Positions 35,233 to 50,029 of a DNA stretch of 64,000 nt are shown in pieces (position 1 is the stretch's first letter; each line of letters starts with the position of its first letter). A program made the position numbers and the translations under genes. Source of the stretch: Jacaranda mimosifolia (Eukaryota > Streptophyta > Magnoliopsida > Lamiales > Bignoniaceae). The DNA lies in assembly GCA_018894105.1 (NCBI GenBank), contig CM032124.1, forward strand, positions 5,937,501-6,001,500, in the 5' to 3' direction. The notes under the pieces are model-generated. The model saw only the letters and a program-made list of their open reading frames with translations. It was not told the origin of the DNA and ran no database searches.

Positions 35233-38200
35233 CCTAGCACCTTGCCCCGGAGGTGCCTATTTCAGGCCAAGGTGCCACTTCAATCTTATTATAATAATTA
35301 AAAAAAAAAAAACGCACCTCCAAAGTTTTCTTTTCTCAGTTTAAATAGCGGCATAACAACCCAATACTATTCATTCCAACTTACTATTACATTCCACCAT
35401 ATATATAATTCTATAAAGTAGCCAAAACCTTGTTAGCATAACGAGCTATTAGTAGCATATTACTCCTGATATATAACATTTGCAATCCAGCCACATAACA
35501 GGTAACCCAGTAACCGTTGTCTATATAATAGATGCAAAAGCCCTGCATAACTAGATTCTCAAGTCAACAAAACCCAATAGAGATCAAACTTAGCCTATAA
35601 TAATTTACATAACAAGTTCGACAAGTTTATACAACAAGTGACCTATCCGATTTACATATGCACCTCCATCGTCCGTTAGCACCTATCTGGGAAAAAAACC
35701 AAGAAACATATAGGAGACATAAGTCCTAATGACTTAGTGAGGTGAATAGTAAATAATTTAGACAATATATCTAACAAGAAGAAGGTACTTGAGATACTTT
35801 TGAAAGAGACTAAAATAAACAAGATACTTGTAAATGCTTGCATAAGGCCAAGTACAACTCAAGTGACAACAAATTGTCACTAATAGACTCAAATAATAGA
35901 AGTTTAGAATTAAGTAAAGAACAAAAGATGAGACAGACACATATCATATAGAGCTACTGGGGAAAGACCTCCAACCCTATGACTCCCAAATATAAACATG
36001 GAAACAAGTCCCTTATCTCTCCATGTTCTGAGCACTTAGCTCAAACAAAATACGGAGCCTAGAACAAACCAACTAGCATAAAGCATAATTATAGCATAAC
36101 AAATTTCCCTTATTACTCTGTTACCCAAGCATTCAGCTCGGTACACAAGCACTCAACTCTGTGGACATATGGCATGGCAGGCCGCATGCTGGTCCCTCAC
36201 TCACAAATAGTCAACCTCTAACTACCTATGAGACAGGATCACTAAAGGGTACTAGTTTGGGAGACTTCACTATTGGCCTGTTCTACCCGGCTGTCTTTTC
36301 AATCCTAGTCTTGGACCCATAATTTCCCGTGGCATCCTTATGGGTCTGAACTTCCTGTAGGCGTCCCTAAGGAGGTCAGATTGGCAACCAGTTCCAACAG
36401 CAAATTCATATTTCAAAACAACTGGTCATGAACAAATTCGAAGACAACTTAATCTAAATAACATAAAAATTTATCAACGCACATTTCAATATCTTAGAAC
36501 AATAATAAAGTCAGTTTCAAAATTTGGCCAACAAAGCTAAATGATGCAAACAACTAACATAATGAATTCACGAATAACATGATAATTGGTTGGCAAGACC
36601 AATAACAATGCAAGATAACAAGTTAATAAAATGGTAAAACAATCAGTTGACATTCATTTAAATATCATTATGAAATGATGAGTTCAAAGAACAACAAATA
36701 ATCGATCAGCAAGACCATCTCAAGTAAATAAACATATCAATAACCCAAGCCAAAGGAACCATATTATATGACAACATAAGAATTATCAAATGAGTCAATG
36801 GGAGCAATACAATTAAGAGAGGTCCAATAGAATTTCAAGTAACGAGCCTGGGAAATAAATAGGCCAATCTGTTGACAAATTATTCCAATAACAATTCAAA
36901 CTACGAATTCAAAGAATGAAAACTATCGATCGGCAAGACCGTTGATAACCTTTCAAAAGAACAATATGATAAATCAAATTATTGGCCGACAAGGCCAAAG
37001 AATACAGAGAAACAAGGAATCCATTAGAACTCAGTAGGTAGACTCGAATGCCATGAAAATTACAATCAAATCGGAGAGTAGATGACCAAATGGATATTTA
37101 CAAAATGAACATATTCCCTTTGTTCGAGCAAGAATACGAAATATAACCTCATCTTGAGTCCTAATGCTTTGCCAAAAGCAACCGTACTAGTCTAGGATGC
37201 CTGGATCCTCATCTCCTATTTTAATTCAAAATGCCATATAAATATCAATGCCACAATATAACATTTACCAACAACAATTATGGCTAATCGCACATTCTAA
37301 TTACTCTAGCCCACTTATCTTCTCAATTATCATTCTATCTCGGTCCTCATGCTAAAGTACTTAGATATGCGATCACTTCTATCATTGAGGTTCGAGTTTG
37401 TTTTCTCTAATTCAGCGGGCATAACTTATAATAACTAACCCTTATCTCAACTTATAATTTTGACTTCCTAAGTTCGCCAATTCAGGTAAATAGTATTAGT
37501 TACATATTTTATCCATTCAGGACCCATATTTCGGTTTCATTATTATTGTTCAATTTAATGTTCTTGGTTTATAACCAATAAATTAGCCCATACTCATCAC
37601 TTTAGTACCTTTATCTATAATAGTCAATTTTTGTTCTCAATTCACAATTTTGACATCCTAATGTGCCGTTGGCTTAGTTAATATTAACTACGTCTTTTAT
37701 TCGATTGCATGCCTATATCTCACTTTCATAACTAATGATCAAATTGATATTTTTAGTCCATAGTTAAGCAATTTAACCTCTATTAATGAAATTAATACAT
37801 TTTCCATACAAGCAAATTTTTCATTGCCATTTCATAAATCGGCTTCCATATCTCAATTGATAAATATTAGTCTTTTGTTATCAAATCCAGGTCCATACAT
37901 CACTTACAATTGAATCTTTATACAATTATTTCAGTCAATAATCATAATTTTCGTCCAATTAAATTGTATTTACATCAAAAATTAGCATAGCAATTTAATC
38001 AAATTAACCGATTAATCAAGATTTTACCAAATTGACCGAGTTCAAGGTCAATTCACAATCCGAAACCAATATGCATGCATTTAGATTATTTTGCCGAAGA
38101 TTCTATCTTGCCATCAACTGACCGCTATCAAACTGCCATCATGCGCCGCTGCCAAAACTGTGTGCGGCTACCACTACCCGATGTGCCTCGATGAGGGAAG

Positions 38201-38917
38201 AAAAATGCACTAATCAATTTTTGAATTAGACATCAAATAGCCGGTCAATTTGCCGAAAAACCATCACTGCGCTCCCAACACCACCACTTTGTTTTTCCTT
38301 AATTACTCCTCCATCGGTGGTCCGTTCTTGAAATTGAAGCTACCGTCGCGTTACTCTAGCTGAGCCCATCAAAAACCACCTCTTGATTGCCACCAACAGT
38401 CACCAGAATAGTACCTCCAGCCACTACCACCGCAAGCTACCATCGACCCTCAATTTTTTGGCATTTTGTTGGTTGTTTCTAGTGGTTCTTAGCACTAGTG
38501 TGTTCCTTGAGCTGAAACAAAGAAAATGGTATAGTTGTTTTAAAGATTCACCGACGCTGGAGGAAGATCACCAGAGGGGTAAAGAGAGGGTTTGCATGTG
38601 GGAATTAGAAGAATTGGGATGGGTGTTTTGCTATTTAAAAGAAAAAAAATTGGAATTTTAGATTGGCCCCAAAATCCTATTCCCAACTTCAATTAAGTCC
38701 CTAACTTATTAGTGCCTCACTTTGACCCAATTGACGCAAATTATTTATAGATTGACCCCCAAAACTTTCAAGTTCTTAACAATTAAATCTTTCCTATTTA
38801 AAACCTTTTTTTCAAATTAAAATTATGATTTTTATTTTTAAAATCTTTATATTCTCATTCAATTTATAAATTTTGAAATCTAAAAAGATTTTCATATCCT
38901 CAATTCAGTGTGTTACA
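35233..38917 (-). repeat. LTR (upstream copy in element orientation)
   Basis: Partner of 28606-32174. Its inner end is worn (CCTAGCACCTTGCCC against TGTAACGGCTTGCCC). It has only about one and a half units of the 29-bp repeat (36331-36378) and an extra segment of roughly 200 bp after it. Confidence 0.85.
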
Positions 38918-40733
38918 TCAAATATATTATTTTTTGACATATTTAATTTATGAGCTTTATGGAATAGACAATTTACTCAATTATAATAATATTTTTTATT
39001 CATTAAACATCATATTTGATAATGTTCGTCTACTTTATGATTATTCACTTTATTGTAATAATCAAGAAAAAAATTATTTAAATAGTAATATATGTAAATA
39101 AGTGGGGAATTGTTTGTATATATCAATGAAACTTGGTGATTCTAACCAAATTTTAATAAAGATATTTACTTGAGTATATAGTGACTAAGGAATGATGAGC
39201 AATAGCAAGCAAGCGAATTTTTTTATCCTTAGAACTAATTTGAAGCATACTTTATTATTAATTTATTTGACAAAAAATGATTTTTTTTATTTATATTTTA
39301 TATCAATTTATTTTAAATATGAATAATTATTTTAATTAATATTATAACTTACATGTGCTTGGTGCGACCAAAAATAAAATCAATATTAAAATAAAATTAT
39401 TTCAAGATTATATATTCAATATTAAAATTATTTTCGGAGCATCGCACCAAGTATATGCTAATACTATTATATTTAGCACAATGGCTCACAGTTATGCAAT
39501 TTTGGCCAAGTGACAAATTCTCAGAATTTTGAGTATTTTAATTCAATTAAAAAAAATTATTAGTTGTTGATTATTATCTCTAACTGATATGATTGTATCT
39601 TATCTCTAATTTCTTTCATTAAAAATTCAAAATATATCTATACTATTATATATAGCACAATGATGTGGGATATGCAATTGTGTAACTTTAATTTTAGTTG
39701 TGCAACTTTGGCCAAATATCAAATTTTTAGAATTTTGAGTTTTTTAATTCATTTGAAATTTTTTATTGATTGTTTATTTACTTTTAATGCGATCAACTTA
39801 TCTAATATAAACAAAATATCATGTTTTGTTTATTCAAAATTGCAATATAGATTTCTATCTCATAAGATAATTCAAAAAATATCTACAATCATATTTTTGT
39901 CTCACTAAATAAGTTTATAATTTAAAAAATATTTTATAAATATCATATTAAGTAGTCTTATCACAAATTATACTTATACATTCAATTTATCAAAAGATTA
40001 ATATGTAAATATTTTATTTATTTTATATATAAATTTTATTATTCTACAATTATTCATTTTACATTTTATTTGTACACTATTTGTAGTACAATTCTATATT
40101 TTTAATTGTAGGGCTTCTTTCTTCAATTAGCATAATATAATGATTTTTCTTTTTTTAATTAATTTAAAGTTCATTTCGAAGAAAAATTTTAATATTTTTT
40201 TAAAACACGTCCTTATATTATTATTTTTTTGTTTTTATTCAAAATTAGTTAGATACTTTTCTAGCATATCTAATTATTTTAATAATACAATTACTTTATT
40301 ATTTCCTCAACATTTATTTAAAATTAAAGTTTTTATGACAAACTTAGGATTGTAATATTTATAGTACTTAAAGTATTGGCATGCAGTATGTAACACCACT
40401 AAAATTGGATATTTGAGAAAATAAGGATTTAGAAATCAAGACATTGGTTGGTTGGATTTTAGGGCTCGATAAACTAATAAAAATGACTTAATTGCATGAA
40501 AATTAAAGGTTTTGTGGCCGAATTGCAATTTGAGAAAACATAAGATTAATATTTAGAAGTGTTACAGATCAAATGAAAATATATATTGGTCAAATGGGCT
40601 TCTGTAAGGCATTCACTAAGTCCAAGTGTTGAATTGAAGAGGTTCAAAACCTTGGAGGACTCAATTGGAGATTGGACAGAAGTTCTGGGTGTCAAATTGT
40701 GAGGCTGGAAAATATACATTATATATACACTTT

Positions 40734-40748
40734 ACCCCCCCCCCCCCC
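40734..40748. repeat. Poly-C run
   Basis: About fifteen consecutive C residues inside the solo LTR, unusual in this AT-rich window and prone to length variation or assembly error. Confidence 0.85.
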
Positions 40749-42401
40749 TCTTTTTCTTCTTCATTCTTCACCAAGAACCCACCATCACCCTCACCGAAGA
40801 TCTTTATTGGTGACCACCCTTACCCACAAACTAAACCAGCCATTAGCTTCTCCTCATCCTAGCAACACGTTGGTACTACATGCACGGCATTCTAGTCAGC
40901 AGGCCATCGGGATATTGAAGTTGAAAATTTGACAGCGGTGGTGAGCAACGGGCGACGGCAGAACAACAGCGGAGATACGTTTTTGGGCAACATTCTTGGA
41001 AGAGCTCAACTTAAGGAACACCATGGTACCCTTGCATTGAAGTTTGGCATGGCAACGAGGCAGAATTGAGAAAAAACCTTCACAGCGATGAGAGGTGGCG
41101 CTAAGGCTTCAGAGCTGCAATTAAGGACTTTCCCGGTGGCGAAACATGCAATTAATGTGGGTGTTGAACAGCTCTCACTGCAAGGCATATTTTGGTGGTG
41201 GTGTTGGTCTTTTCCTGCGGTGGAGCTGAGGCAGTTTCTTCAGCTTGTCGCAACGATTGTGTTCGTGTTCTTAGTTTGTGATTCCAGAGCTTCAATTATC
41301 GAATCTTGGGTAATAATTGGGAATTTGGGGTTTAAACTTTTGTACCGTTTATCTTCTTTTAAATCTTGTATCATGGCAAGAAATGAGGATTTGGTATATG
41401 ATTTGTATATATACACACACCATGCATGGTTATATACATGTGCCTAGTGGACCCGGATAAATTATATTATATGGTAACTTTGGTTAATTAAGTTTATTAA
41501 GTGACAAAACCCTAAATTGATAGATTTGAGACCTAAGTGGAAATAATGGGGTTAACTAAGATGATCGGGCTATTATTATTGATTTTGGATAATGTTATGA
41601 AGTTAAATATGTAATTAAGGACCAGATTACATCCCTTTACTAGAACTGATACGAACCCTGTGACTATTTCTACAATAATGGCTTAATTAGCACGTTTTGT
41701 ATAGATAGTACCGATCAAACCCCAACTACTATATTAATTGATCAATTAGTGATTTTGGACTGTTAATAGTATAAAAGTAATTATTAGGGTTGAATGTGGA
41801 TTTTGACAATAATTTACTCTTTTGGTTAGGTAACGAAGAATTGGGTCCCGAGGACCAGTAAGCTACTAACTATAACTGTATTTTCTGAGATTACGAAGGT
41901 GAAAGTCTGTTAATCTTGCACTTTCTTACACCTATCTATCGTTGTGATACACCCCCGAGAGGGTTAGACTGATTTATGTACTATACTGCATCTTGATTAT
42001 TGAAATATGTGAACTGATTGAGATTTTGTTTGTTATCGTGTACTGTCTGTGAGGGTTGTTTCGTTAAATGTGCCTCTGATGAGATATTTTCATATCTGTT
42101 CTGGTGCCTAGAACTCCCGTTTGTTATGTATTACTATCCTATTATTTGTTCCTACCTGTTATCTATTACTGACATGTTAACCATTACTGTTATGTACTGT
42201 TATTTGTTGCCTTGCCGGCATATCAGTTATTCCATACAGCATTAAGTGACCTGTTGGCTTATCTAATTCTATTTATCTTGATGTCATGTTATCTGATCGT
42301 TCTGATCCCTGACAGTTTTGATACATAGCTGTTCTGTTATCTAACTGTTCAGTTATCAATTATTGTTTGGTTATCTATTTATCTAACGATATTTTACCTT
42401 G

Positions 42402-42490
42402 CACCAAGCCATCATGCTTGGGTAAGTTATGTAACAAGCCGTCATGCTTAGGTAAGTTTGTACGAAGCTGTCACGCTTGGGTAAATTTGG
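42402..42490. repeat. Tandem repeat of about 32 bp
   Basis: Units with AAGC(C/T)GTCA(T/C)GCTTGGGTAA recur three times here, and once more near 42598-42618, inside the solo LTR. Confidence 0.75.
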
Positions 42491-45400
42491 TTTAACTAGA
42501 ATAAGGAACATCTGGTATACATGTCCTGTTCTGATCTGCTGGTTGTATCTATTATTTGGGTCAGTTCTACTTTAACTATATCCTGTAAGTTTGTACCAGG
42601 CCGTCATGCTTGAGTAAGACTGACTGATTGATAGACTAACCGGTATAAGGAGAATCTAATATGCCTGTCCTATTCTGATTTCGTTGAATGGCATATGTTA
42701 CTCGAGATTGTTTTGTTTTGACTGTATCTGATAGTTTGTAAACTGTTCATGGAGCAATAAAGAAAGAGAGATTCCTATTTGCTAAAACTGTTATTTGTAT
42801 CTGATATGTTCTTGTTCTGATGTTAAATTATGATCTGTTGAGTTTATTTTTGCTTGACAGATCCCTACTGCTTATGATTACGATTATCTCTCAGTAAGTC
42901 CTTTGGACTTACCCTCTTGTATTATCTTGATTTTCTCAAACAAGACTGAGTGGTGAGCTTGGACTCTAGGTTTGGATCGCCGAACACATTTTGTAATAGA
43001 AAAGATGTTTGTAAATGCTTATTGGTGCCCTTGGACATTTAGTGTAACTTAGAGATTTTGTGATATGCTAGATCTGAATTAAATATCGACAGCATGTATA
43101 TATTATGTGTGAATGTAATGGAATCATCTATGGCATGTATATAGTATTTTTGTGGAAGTTTGATTAAGTTGAAGTTTGTTGTTGTCTCAATAAGTTTTGA
43201 AAAGTTCTGGTAGGCCTATTGATTGTTTTGGGTTAAGGTTTAAGTCTAAGCAGGTGACATCTCAACATAGGGATTATCTTGAGTGGGGTGCTACACAATA
43301 CTTTTTTATTTTAATCAATTGTATTTTATATATTTATTTTCAATACTATTTTCATATATTTTTGTATGTTCATATAAGAATTTATATTTGATATTGAATT
43401 TTTATTTTACTATTATTTTAGTTGCAACTCTCTCAATTTATATAGATAAAAAAAATTATATATACTTCATATTTTAATAATGTACTTTGAATAATGTGTG
43501 TTATGAAATATTTAAGAATATTATAATTTTATTAAGTTTATTCCAATTTTCTTATCAAATGAATGAAGAAATACTATATTTTTTTTTATAAAAAAATAGT
43601 CATTAAATTTATTAGCACTTGATTTATCCACTTCTAATTATGTACATATAAGAAATAATTTTTTTTATTCTTTCTATATAATATCATGTGCTTTGATAAG
43701 TTTATTTCAATTGGTTGAATCTTTACTTATTTATAATATTTAAAAAAAATTATTTTATTTCTCTTTAATAAATAAATTATTTATAAAAATGTACGCACAG
43801 CTAAAAATCAATATTTCATTGCTAAATAAATACTTTTAAACAATTAATATATTTCATATTTAGTAATTTATATTCACTTTGACAATATTGACTATCAAAA
43901 GAACTCAATGGATATACAAAGTAATGAAATTATCTAATAAATATGAGCTCTAATAAATATTAACTTATTTTTTATTTAAAGAGTGGGATTTTTTCTTTTT
44001 AATTTAATTATACATTTTTATCAAAAAAAAGCTTAAAACTTATCCCAAAAGTAGTTGATAACTAAACTAAGTTATTTAAAAACTACGACCAATTTTTCAG
44101 ATTTAATATATATATATATATATATTCTGTATTTATATAGATGCAATTACATTATTTTTAGTTGAAGTAATACAATATTCAATTATTTCTAATCAAAGAA
44201 TTAATAAATAAATAAATAAATAATATTTAATCATTTAATCATATAAATTATTTTTATTTATTAATTAAATAATTATTTTCTAGACAACTTCAAAACTAAA
44301 ATTTAAATATTTAACAATCATAATTATCTTTTAATAATGTGACTTACATAAAAAAAATTACACTTATTTGTTGCTTATAAAAGAGATAAACAAATATTTA
44401 TGTAAAATATCAATTCATCAGTTATTTATTAAATAGTTAGAAGTTTGACAAATGAATAATTATAAATTAATTGATATACAAGTCTTCAATTTATTAAAGT
44501 CTTTAAAATCTAATTATTTTTACAATAATTTTTTAGATATATAAAATATTTTTAGATAAAATTATATATAGAATATGACAAAATAATTTCATTTAAGAAT
44601 TTGTTTCAAATATAAGTAGTTACTTCCTACAACAACTATAAATTTTGAATTTTATTTTTATATTATTCATTTAAATCATTTTAGTTTTTTAGCAATATAA
44701 CAATAGAGAACTTTTTTTCAATTATTTAAAATAAATTCTTTTATACGGGACATATATATAGTTGACATAGCTGAAAAGTTTTAAAATTTTGATAAATAAC
44801 CACTTAAATAGCAAATTATATCATTTTTTTATATTTTTAATATATTTAATTACACTATTTTATAATTATATCATGTGCATTTATTTTAATATTTTTACTT
44901 ATAATAGTTTATAAAAATATTTTTACATGGATTAATGATGTGAGATAAAAAAAAAATTGATTGTAAGTATCAATTTAATTATTCTTAATTTTTGTATTTT
45001 AATTATAAAAGAAACTTATTAGAGATTGATATTTTATTTTAAATTGAACATTAAAAATTTACTTATCATTTCATTCATGAACATAATATATGTTAACTGA
45101 TAATTTCAAAAATAATAAAAGAACTATATATATAAATAAAAATAAGTAAATTTTACTTATCAGAGTTATATGGAACAATAAGAGATATTTCAGCTTATAA
45201 TTTATATGTTACAAACTATTTATTGAATTAGTTATCAAGTAATTAATGATGGTGGTTTATTTAACGTCATTTATCTATTATAATTTATATAATTAGTGTT
45301 TGTTATAGATTTCAAGTAATAGGAAGGGAAAAAATAAGATTGTTTTGTTTAGAATTGGATCATAGTCGTATATACCTCCACACACTCATCCAAATGCTAT

Positions 45401-48400
45401 ACCGAGTAGTTCTCCATTACATGCATCACCTACTCCCTCATCTATCCCATATACACCAGCATATACAAATGTCGAGAGTACAAACGTTACTTAGAAGACC
45501 TTTATTCAGCCTCGAGGGAAAGAGTAATATTTTTTTATCGTTTTAATTACAATAATTTATAATGTTATGTGTACTACTAAATTATATTTTATCTTTATAA
45601 CATATGTTGTAAAATATCTTTGTGAAATAGGTTCTCCGAGAAGTTATTATGTGCCCAGAAGGTAAGCAGTATTATTAAAAGATACAAGAAGCGTGGAGAT
45701 CATGGAAAAATATTCTAGAGGCAGTTAGGACGATGTGGTTTGGCGAGTTTGATGTAAGAATTATTTTAAGTATCGTATATATTTTTCTTAATTAGATTTC
45801 AAAATGGAAGAGTTCTCTAAGTGTTTTAAATTCTTTTATGCACTTAAGAAAATATTTGCTTGGTATGAACATGAGAGAGTATAGATTCACAAAATATTTG
45901 AGCATTCTTGGAGATATTAAAAAATAAGTTATACCGAGAGTGCCAATCCAAAAAGAAACCTATTTGGATGGGAGATGAAGTTTGGGATGGATTGCTTGAA
46001 GAATGGGGCAAGGATGGATTCAAGAAGATAAGTGCTCAAAATAAAGCAAATCGGGCTTCAGACTGTGGTGGTGTGGGATTTTCACTTCATGAAGGTGGTT
46101 GTATCCCACACCTATCACATAGAGATAAACTGATAATTGTTATGAAAGTATCAACATTCAATTTTAGTTATAATTGATTCCTAATAAATGTGTTTGAATA
46201 TAGGAGAAAGAACTTTGACACCCATTTGGACTTATAGAATCATTTATGCGTATACATTCTGCATTAAATGAAAAAAGTGATCGCATATAGGTCAATGAAT
46301 ATGCACAGAATACTTATATAAGTGGTATGTTATAGAAAAACAACTAATTTAGAAAGTTTAAACGTTATAATTTTTATATTAGAAAGTTTAAATTTTTATG
46401 TTTGTTGATCATTCTATGTACTTCATGTATAGAATGCGTTCAACAGTCCACTGGAAGAGTTCTCTAGTCAAAGTTCAAGCGATGATGTTGAAAATTCTTC
46501 GCTGCCCATGTCATCTCAACTTCAAATGAAAGTTCGAAGTTATTAATTTATATTTTATCTTATTTTCCAATTGAGTTTTCTATTTCTTATTAATTTATAG
46601 TAATATTACTTATATAGGTGTGGAAAGATACAATAGGCAGATCGAAGAAGGGATGGATCTATGGATTTGAAAATAAGGCTTCCTTTGTCTCGAGTCACTC
46701 ATCTAGAGGACCTCCAAATGATCGGCTTTATGAAAATGAAAGGATTAAGAAGTGAGGATTAAGAAGTTGGAAGAAGAAATGGCAATGTTAACAGAAGAAA
46801 ATATGTAAGCAAAAATTCTTGGATATGGAGGTGATGGTGCGATAGATGTTGATGCAGCAGAGTATGCATACCACTTCACCATCAGTTCATCCCCATACAT
46901 CATCATATTATCCATCTATAAATCTCTCATTCATGGCACCGAACTCACATTTCCCCAGGCATAAGGTATCTCCTGCACCATCCTTGTAACACCCCTAAAA
47001 TTTGGTATTTTAGAAAATAAGTTTTGAAAATATTAAGTTTGATAAATTTTGGGGATTGAAAAATAAATAAAAAGGACTTGATTGTAAGAATTTTGAAAGG
47101 TTTGGGGTTGATTTGAAATTTGAGGAAACTTGATTTTTAAGATTCTTGAAACTTTGTGGGTCAAAATAGAATTATTTTAGGTCAAATGGGTAGATGTGAG
47201 GCACTAATATAGTTGGGGGCTTAATTGGAAGATAGAAATTTTTTGGAAAGACTTAATTGAAAATAGCATAAACTATTGGGGGTCAATCTCTAAAAAAAAA
47301 AATGTTGGATTTTAAATAGTGAAATCCTCCTTTCTTTTCTTCTTTATTTCTCCCTTTCTTCTTCATCTTTCTTCTCCATCTCTCCAGCCACGGTAACCAT
47401 TTCTTCTTCATTTTTCACCATGCAAACCATGGTCAACTCTCACCGGCGACCTTCTCCGACGACTTGAACCCTATCAAATTTGGCACCATTCTCCTCCTCT
47501 CTAAACAAGGAACACAACCATACCATTTTCTCCCAAAACCCACTGGTGAATGGTTGGGAATTTGAAGCCGAAGGCAAGCTCGCGGCGCTGGTGATGGGTC
47601 TCCGGCAATTGAACCCTGGTTGTGAGTAGTAGGTTTTGTCGGGATCAGCTCAAGGATCACACTGGTGTCATCAATTTTGGGAACGGACCATCGAAGCGAG
47701 TGGGATTAAGGAAAAATCGGCACGACGGAGGTGGCAGAGCAGTGGCATTTTTTGACAAATTGGACCTCAATTTGGCAGCTTTTGGTAAAATTGGTTGAGC
47801 GGTTTGCTTAGTTGAGCTAAAAGGCATTGATTGGTGGTGGTGTTGGTCTTTTCTGCGGTGGCGGTCCAGCGACCATCCGACGGCGGCGGTCCGATGGTTG
47901 ACATCCAGTTTGATCATGACGACAATCAAATTACATGCAGGCTATTGATATGCAATGACTCGGCTTCGAACCCAGTCAATTGGGTAAAATACCAGTTAAT
48001 CAAATAATTTGATTCCTAATTTAATTTGAGTAAATCTTTAGGCTTATTTTTTTATGTAAATACAAGTTAATTGGACCAAAATTTTGATTTGAGACCAAAA
48101 ATTGAGACATGCAGGAGTATATATGTAAGCATAATGGACCCGGACATGTTGTGCTAAATGCCAAATTTGGATTTAATAATGATAATAAAGATTATGTAAT
48201 GTAAGACTAAGTAGTAATTGCTTAGGATTAACGATGTAGGGAATTGGACTATATTGTGTGAATTAGGATGATGATGTGATATGATCATGACTTTGTAAAT
48301 AAGAACGAGATATTATGCTATTTTGGAACCAATATAGACCATCGTGACTAATTCTATAGTAATTGATTTATTAAGGTACTCTGTGTAGATAGTACATATT

Positions 48401-50029
48401 GAACCTAATTCATCGTGTTGATCGAAGCCTAAAACTACCATACTAGATAAATAGTTGTCGATTTTAGATTATTGATATTATATTTGTAATTAATAGGGCT
48501 TGATGAGAATATTGACAGTGGACCTATTCTTTCGGACTAGGTGGTGAATAAGTGGGTCCTACAGACCAATAAATGGTGATAGCAAATCTGAGGCTATTGA
48601 GGTGAGGATCTAACCTCTCTGGTATTTTCTTATAGGCCCTGTGAGGATCTGTCAATCTGGCAAACCTTTGAACCTATCGTTTACTTGATAAACCCCTGTG
48701 AAGGTTATTATTATTGCTTTGATTATCGTACTTGTTGATTGTTGTTGCCCCTGTGAGGGTTCTACCGATTGGTTCTTGATTTGTTTGAGCTAAATCTATA
48801 GTTTTTGTTGAACCTATTAGGTTCTGCTGATTTGATATTTGTCGTGATTTGTTATTGATTCTCGAACCCTGTGAGGTTCTCTTGTGTTGAAACTGATTGA
48901 TATTTGATTCATTTTATTGAAAATGACTGTCCAGATCGGCTTTTGTGAAGCTCTGTGAAAATTGATTTCTTTTTTCTGAAAACTAAATTGTACAGCCGAG
49001 TGGCCTGTGTTTTCTTTAAAAATAATTCTGAACGCACTGATTTACTGTTCTGACGCCATGAACTTTCACAGTATTACTATATCATTCCTGTTGAATTGGT
49101 GTTTTGAGTGTCAAATATCGTATTGATTTCCTTGATTTATCATTATATCGTGGATTTGCCGTGTTGGCATAATTGTTCAGTTATTCTGCCATGTTGGCAA
49201 TTGATCGTTCAAAATATTGATTGAAAATGATATAGGAGAATTGTTGGGTCGAGTGCCAATCCCAGCGGAATGCTTAGATTACTATACCAGATTTATACCG
49301 TTGAATTGGTGATAAAGACAGTGTTATTGGTTGATTTGGTTTGCGACGTTGACTTTGAGGCAGTCAGGGGTTGACTGTAGCCTAAAACTTGATCAGTGAG
49401 GATCGATTTTACCGATTCATGCTGCAATAGGTTGGCGAGTTGGCCACTGGTCGAGGCGATATAAAGGGTTTGGCCATTTTACGGTCGTATAGTTTATACG
49501 GAGTCTAGGCGATATAAGGGGGTAGGCCGTTTCACGGTTGTACATGAAAAGCATGCTTGAACCATTGGTTTTATAAAATGTTTTTATCTAGCTTGTTTTA
49601 TAAAACTAATCAAAAATTGGATTTTGAAATCTTCTATGGAACGTATTAAATATGAAATGACTCTTTGTTGGTATGGGACGGCATTGAGTCAGCACACAAA
49701 AGTGTAATATAAGAAATACTAGTTTCTGGTTTTAGTTCGTAAACTCCGCAAGCTGCTTCAAAAATCTCCGACACCTAGATATCATAACTTGTATTTTAGT
49801 TATCTTAATTCAAAATGAATATTTTTCTTATAATTGTATATTGTACTCCCTTTCATTCGGATTCCTCTTATAATACATGTACATGCTTGCCTCACTGAGT
49901 CATTCGGACTCACCCTCTTTGTGTTATTCTTTTGTTCTTTGGCCAGATTGAAGAGTAGAAGGCATCCTGAGTTTGCGTTACCTTTTGGCATAGTGCAAAT
50001 ATTATTATCATGACATCTACGATGGTGAG

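Larger units (their letters stand above)
28606..38917 (-). mobile_element. LTR retrotransposon with long LTRs, gag remnant only
   Basis: Two direct repeats of 3.57 and 3.68 kb (28606-32174 and 35233-38917) flank a 3.06-kb interior. Read on the - strand the order is LTR, a tRNA-iMet-type primer site, gag, polypurine tract, LTR, all in correct positions. The flanks are TTAAA and TCAAA (4 of 5 match). The very long TGTAACACCCC LTRs and the Ty3-type gag suggest a Tekay/Del-like origin (inference). No protease, reverse transcriptase or integrase is present, so it would depend on a partner element. Confidence 0.85.
27936..39461 (+). mobile_element. Helitron-like element H4, split by an LTR retrotransposon
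   Basis: It starts TACTTTTATATATAACATAG directly after H3 and ends GCATCGCACCAAGTATATGCTAA followed by T (CTRR with A-A). The interruption at 28606-38917 is a full retrotransposon with LTRs. Confidence 0.6.
40389..43295 (+). mobile_element. Solo LTR, 2.9 kb
   Basis: It begins TGTAACACCACTAAAATTGG and ends GAGTGGGGTGCTACA, flanked by CAGTA (40384-40388) and CAATA (43296-43300), matching at four of five bases. It belongs to the same family as 24731-27738 but lies in opposite orientation. No internal retrotransposon part is present. The 119-codon frame at 41088-41447 lies inside it and I see no family resemblance. Confidence 0.8.

Noticed and set aside
41088..41447. 119-codon open frame in the solo LTR at 40389
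   Set aside because: LTR sequence; no conserved motif; no equivalent frame kept in the related LTRs.
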